Shown piece after piece: positions 47,042 to 48,535 of a stretch of 48,535 nucleotides of DNA. Source of the DNA: Leisingera thetidis. Its GTDB lineage: Bacteria > Pseudomonadota > Alphaproteobacteria > Rhodobacterales > Rhodobacteraceae. The translations under genes were made by a program, and so were the position numbers. Below the pieces are notes generated by a model that was not told the DNA's origin, ran no database searches, and worked only from the letters and a program-made list of their open reading frames with translations. The stretch spans positions 1 through 48,535 of the forward strand of contig NZ_CP109794.1 in assembly GCF_025857195.1 (NCBI RefSeq), in the 5' to 3' direction. Each line of letters starts with the position of its first letter. Positions within the stretch are counted from its first letter, which is position 1.

Positions 47042-48064
47042 CTAGCCTGCGGCGCGTTTCCGGACCCAGCCGAGGAAGGCCGCGTCGGGCATCCGGAGCC
47101 GCGGGCTGCCGGTGCGCAGCCACATGGCGCGCCACTCCGCTTCCAGCGCATAGGCATCGGCGCCGGGGACCAGCGCCCGCGCCTGCTCCAGCGTTTCCGG
47201 CTTCAGGGAGGGCGCGTTCAGCGCCGCCTCGGTGACCGCCGCCTTCTGGGAAAAGCGGATCACGTCGCCGTCCAGTTCCTCCAGCGCGTAATCCGGCAGC
47301 GGCTGGTTTTGAATCATGCCGCGGATCATCTTGCGGAACACCCGGCGCGGCGAGGCGGAGCCGGATTTCTTCAGCAGCACCTCCACCGACACCTGCCAGC
47401 TGTTCTGCCGCCCGCAGTGCTTGCGCGCCAGCTCGTAGATCCGCCGCTCCAGCGGTTTGCGCAGCCGGAAGTAATCGCGGCTCAGCGTCAGCACCGATTT
47501 CGACAGCACCGCGCGGTAGAGCCAGTCGCTGAGCGTCACCGCCACGCTGACCATCTTGCCCGCCCCTTTTTTCGGACTGGGCGCCTTGCGCACGATCTCC
47601 CATTTCTCGATCAGGCCGAAGCCGGTGGTGACCTCTTGCCCGCCGGTAACGATATTGGTGGTGATGCGGGTGCCCGCCAGCCGCTCGAAGGCCTCGCGCA
47701 GGCGCCGGTAGGCATCGCCCGAGGTTTCGCGGTTGGTCGCCACCATCAGATCATGCGCCTTCAGATGCAGCGTCCGGCTGACCTGCCGCCCGGCATTCAG
47801 CGCCGCCATCAGCTGGCTGATGCAGAAGATCAGGATGTCCTTGTCGTGGATCGTCGCCAGCCCCTTGACGCTCGGCGTCACGGTGATCTCGGCGCCGTTG
47901 TGCTGGTAATTGAGAATGCGCCGGTCCGGCCGGGTGGCCAGCGAGAACAGCGGATGCTCCATCGATGCGAGGTCGTTCTTGGGGATCGCCCCGAAGATGT
48001 CGCAGAGGAAAAAATCCCCCTGCCCTTCCGGCGGGATCGCTCCCGCTGCCAGCTCTGCTGCCAT
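47042..48064 (-). CDS. repA: Plasmid replication initiator, RPA family
   Basis: 340 residues. The RPA (replication initiator protein A) family signature is seen in DFFLCDIFGAIPKNDLASME, HPLFSLATRPDRRILNYQHN, then IHDKDILIFCISQLMAALN and LHLKAHDLMVATNRETSGDA with YRRLREAFERLAGTRI. The central part, LSRDYFRLRKPLERRIYELA, is a winged-helix type DNA-binding segment. The C-terminus is ALEAEWRAMWLRTGSPRLR. It is transcribed away from the iteron region at 48120-48232, and, if the molecule is circular, divergently from parA. This is the RepA type used by roseobacter plasmids with a separate parAB pair (compatibility class RepA-I likely, inference). Confidence 0.93.
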   Translation of the reverse strand: MAAELAAGAIPPEGQGDFFLCDIFGAIPKNDLASMEHPLFSLATRPDRRILNYQHNGAEITVTPSVKGLATIHDKDILIFCISQLMAALNAGRQVSRTLHLKAHDLMVATNRETSGDAYRRLREAFERLAGTRITTNIVTGGQEVTTGFGLIEKWEIVRKAPSPKKGAGKMVSVAVTLSDWLYRAVLSKSVLTLSRDYFRLRKPLERRIYELARKHCGRQNSWQVSVEVLLKKSGSASPRRVFRKMIRGMIQNQPLPDYALEELDGDVIRFSQKAAVTEAALNAPSLKPETLEQARALVPGADAYALEAEWRAMWLRTGSPRLRMPDAAFLGWVRKRAAG

Positions 48065-48119
48065 CTGCCTGCCCGTTTCCGCTCGTCCCGGCCGCCGGAT
48101 CTCTGCGGATCCTGGCGAC

Positions 48120-48232
48120 TCGTTTTATCGTGGTTTTGATTACGCCCACCCTAGGGTTATCCACAACGGCCGGCAACGGGGGATCGGAATCGCTTTATCG
48201 GGGGTTCAGAGTCGTTTCATCGGGGTTTCAGA
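48120..48232 (+). other. oriV: Probable replication origin: iterons and DnaA box
   Basis: Three direct repeats of about 21 bp (consensus TCGYTTYATCGKGGKTTYAG) lie at 48120-48140, 48190-48210 and 48212-48232, the last two 22 bp apart. A weaker fourth copy may start at 48234. A perfect DnaA box TTATCCACA lies at 48157-48165, preceded by ACCCTAGGGT. An AT-rich stretch at 48300-48350 (TAACTAATAAATAACCCATA) could be the unwinding element. The set lies directly upstream of repA, as in iteron plasmids. Confidence 0.75.
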
Positions 48233-48535
48233 ATCGCCGGGTTCCGGAAATCCGCCCCGATCCCCCATGAAAAAAGGGCTTTGCGCGACTCGTCTGCCGC
48301 CTGTAACTAATAAATAACCCATATTTAACAGAGCAGATTTTTTTGCACGCCCTGAACCCCGCCGCTTTCCCCTGCCGCAACCGCCGGATTTTCTTAGAAA
48401 AACCAGAAGGCATGCGCATTTTTCTTCCATGTGCCGTGTTTTTGCGTATTCTGGCAAAAAGGCAGCACATCAAGGCTGCGGAACAGTAAGACAACGGGCA
48501 GGGCCGCGAGGCCCAAGGACAGCAGGCAGATCCTC
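48233..48535. promoter_or_regulatory. Origin-proximal AT-rich region and probable parA upstream region
   Basis: 303 bp with no supported gene. Besides the AT-rich stretch, it has two dyads: TTTTCTTAGAAAA at 48389-48401 and TTTTTGC-GTATTCTG-GCAAAAA at 48439-48460. If the molecule is circular, the second lies 75 bp before the parA start and could be the ParA autoregulatory operator. AAGGACAGCAGGCAG near the end would then give the parA ribosome site. Confidence 0.45.

Noticed and set aside
1..48535. tRNA or rRNA genes
   Set aside because: No cloverleaf with conserved TTCGAATCC-type arms or rRNA-like segments was noticed on either strand by eye.

Overview
The window reads as a GC-rich alphaproteobacterial extrachromosomal replicon, most likely from the Rhodobacteraceae (Roseobacter group). 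It carries a ParAB partition pair (1-2670), an RPA-type replication initiator on the other strand (47042-48064), and between repA and the window end an iteron/DnaA-box origin region. The window starts exactly on the parA ATG and ends in what would be its upstream region, so it is probably one complete circular plasmid of about 48.5 kb opened at parA (inference). Three copies of a perfect 32-bp palindrome, close in form to the chromosomal parS consensus, lie next to the replication/partition block. Gene content (rhamnose operon, capsule export, type I secretion, LuxR regulators) matches, from memory, the RepA-I 'biofilm plasmids' with a rhamnose operon described in roseobacters.

Layout. 1-2.7 kb: parA-parB. 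2.8-10.1 kb: UDP-glucose dehydrogenase, a KpsM/KpsE/KpsT-type capsule ABC exporter, a Stealth sugar-phosphate transferase and a 2H-phosphoesterase-like protein. 10.3-15.2 kb: a forward operon of two sulfotransferase-like proteins, two GT2 glycosyltransferases and a second Stealth protein, with successive overlaps. 15.5-21 kb: a CapD/WbpM-type nucleotide-sugar dehydratase and YjbH-, YjbF- and YjbE-like exopolysaccharide proteins, closed by a terminator. 21-27.8 kb: a DUF2793 protein, an RTX protein with a propeller-like N-terminus, a phosphoglycosyl transferase, an SDR and a Wza-type export lipoprotein. 28-31.7 kb: a 951-residue adenylation-carrier-SGNH fusion that resembles DltA, DltC and DltD in one chain, and a third sulfotransferase. 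31.9-36.7 kb: rfbCBDA (dTDP-L-rhamnose) and a divergent GT4 glycosyltransferase. 37-40.2 kb: two LuxR-type regulators and a membrane protein. 40.4-46.1 kb: an acidic, cysteine-containing RTX protein followed by its probable type I secretion ABC transporter and membrane fusion protein. 46.1-48.5 kb: a small membrane protein, the third palindrome, repA and the origin.

How it works together (inference). dTDP-rhamnose, UDP-glucuronate and a CapD product feed glycosyltransferases. Stealth proteins would add phosphodiester-linked sugars, three sulfotransferases would sulfate the chain, and the A-T-SGNH fusion would add an amino-acid or other acyl group. The polymer would leave through KpsMT-KpsE-Wza with YjbEFH-type periplasmic/outer membrane partners. 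The type I system would secrete one or both RTX proteins, plausibly as calcium-stiffened matrix or adhesion proteins. The LuxR regulators would switch the programme on. The most distinctive element is the single-chain Dlt-like fusion inside a Gram-negative exopolysaccharide cluster, encoded without a DltB-type membrane acyltransferase in this window.
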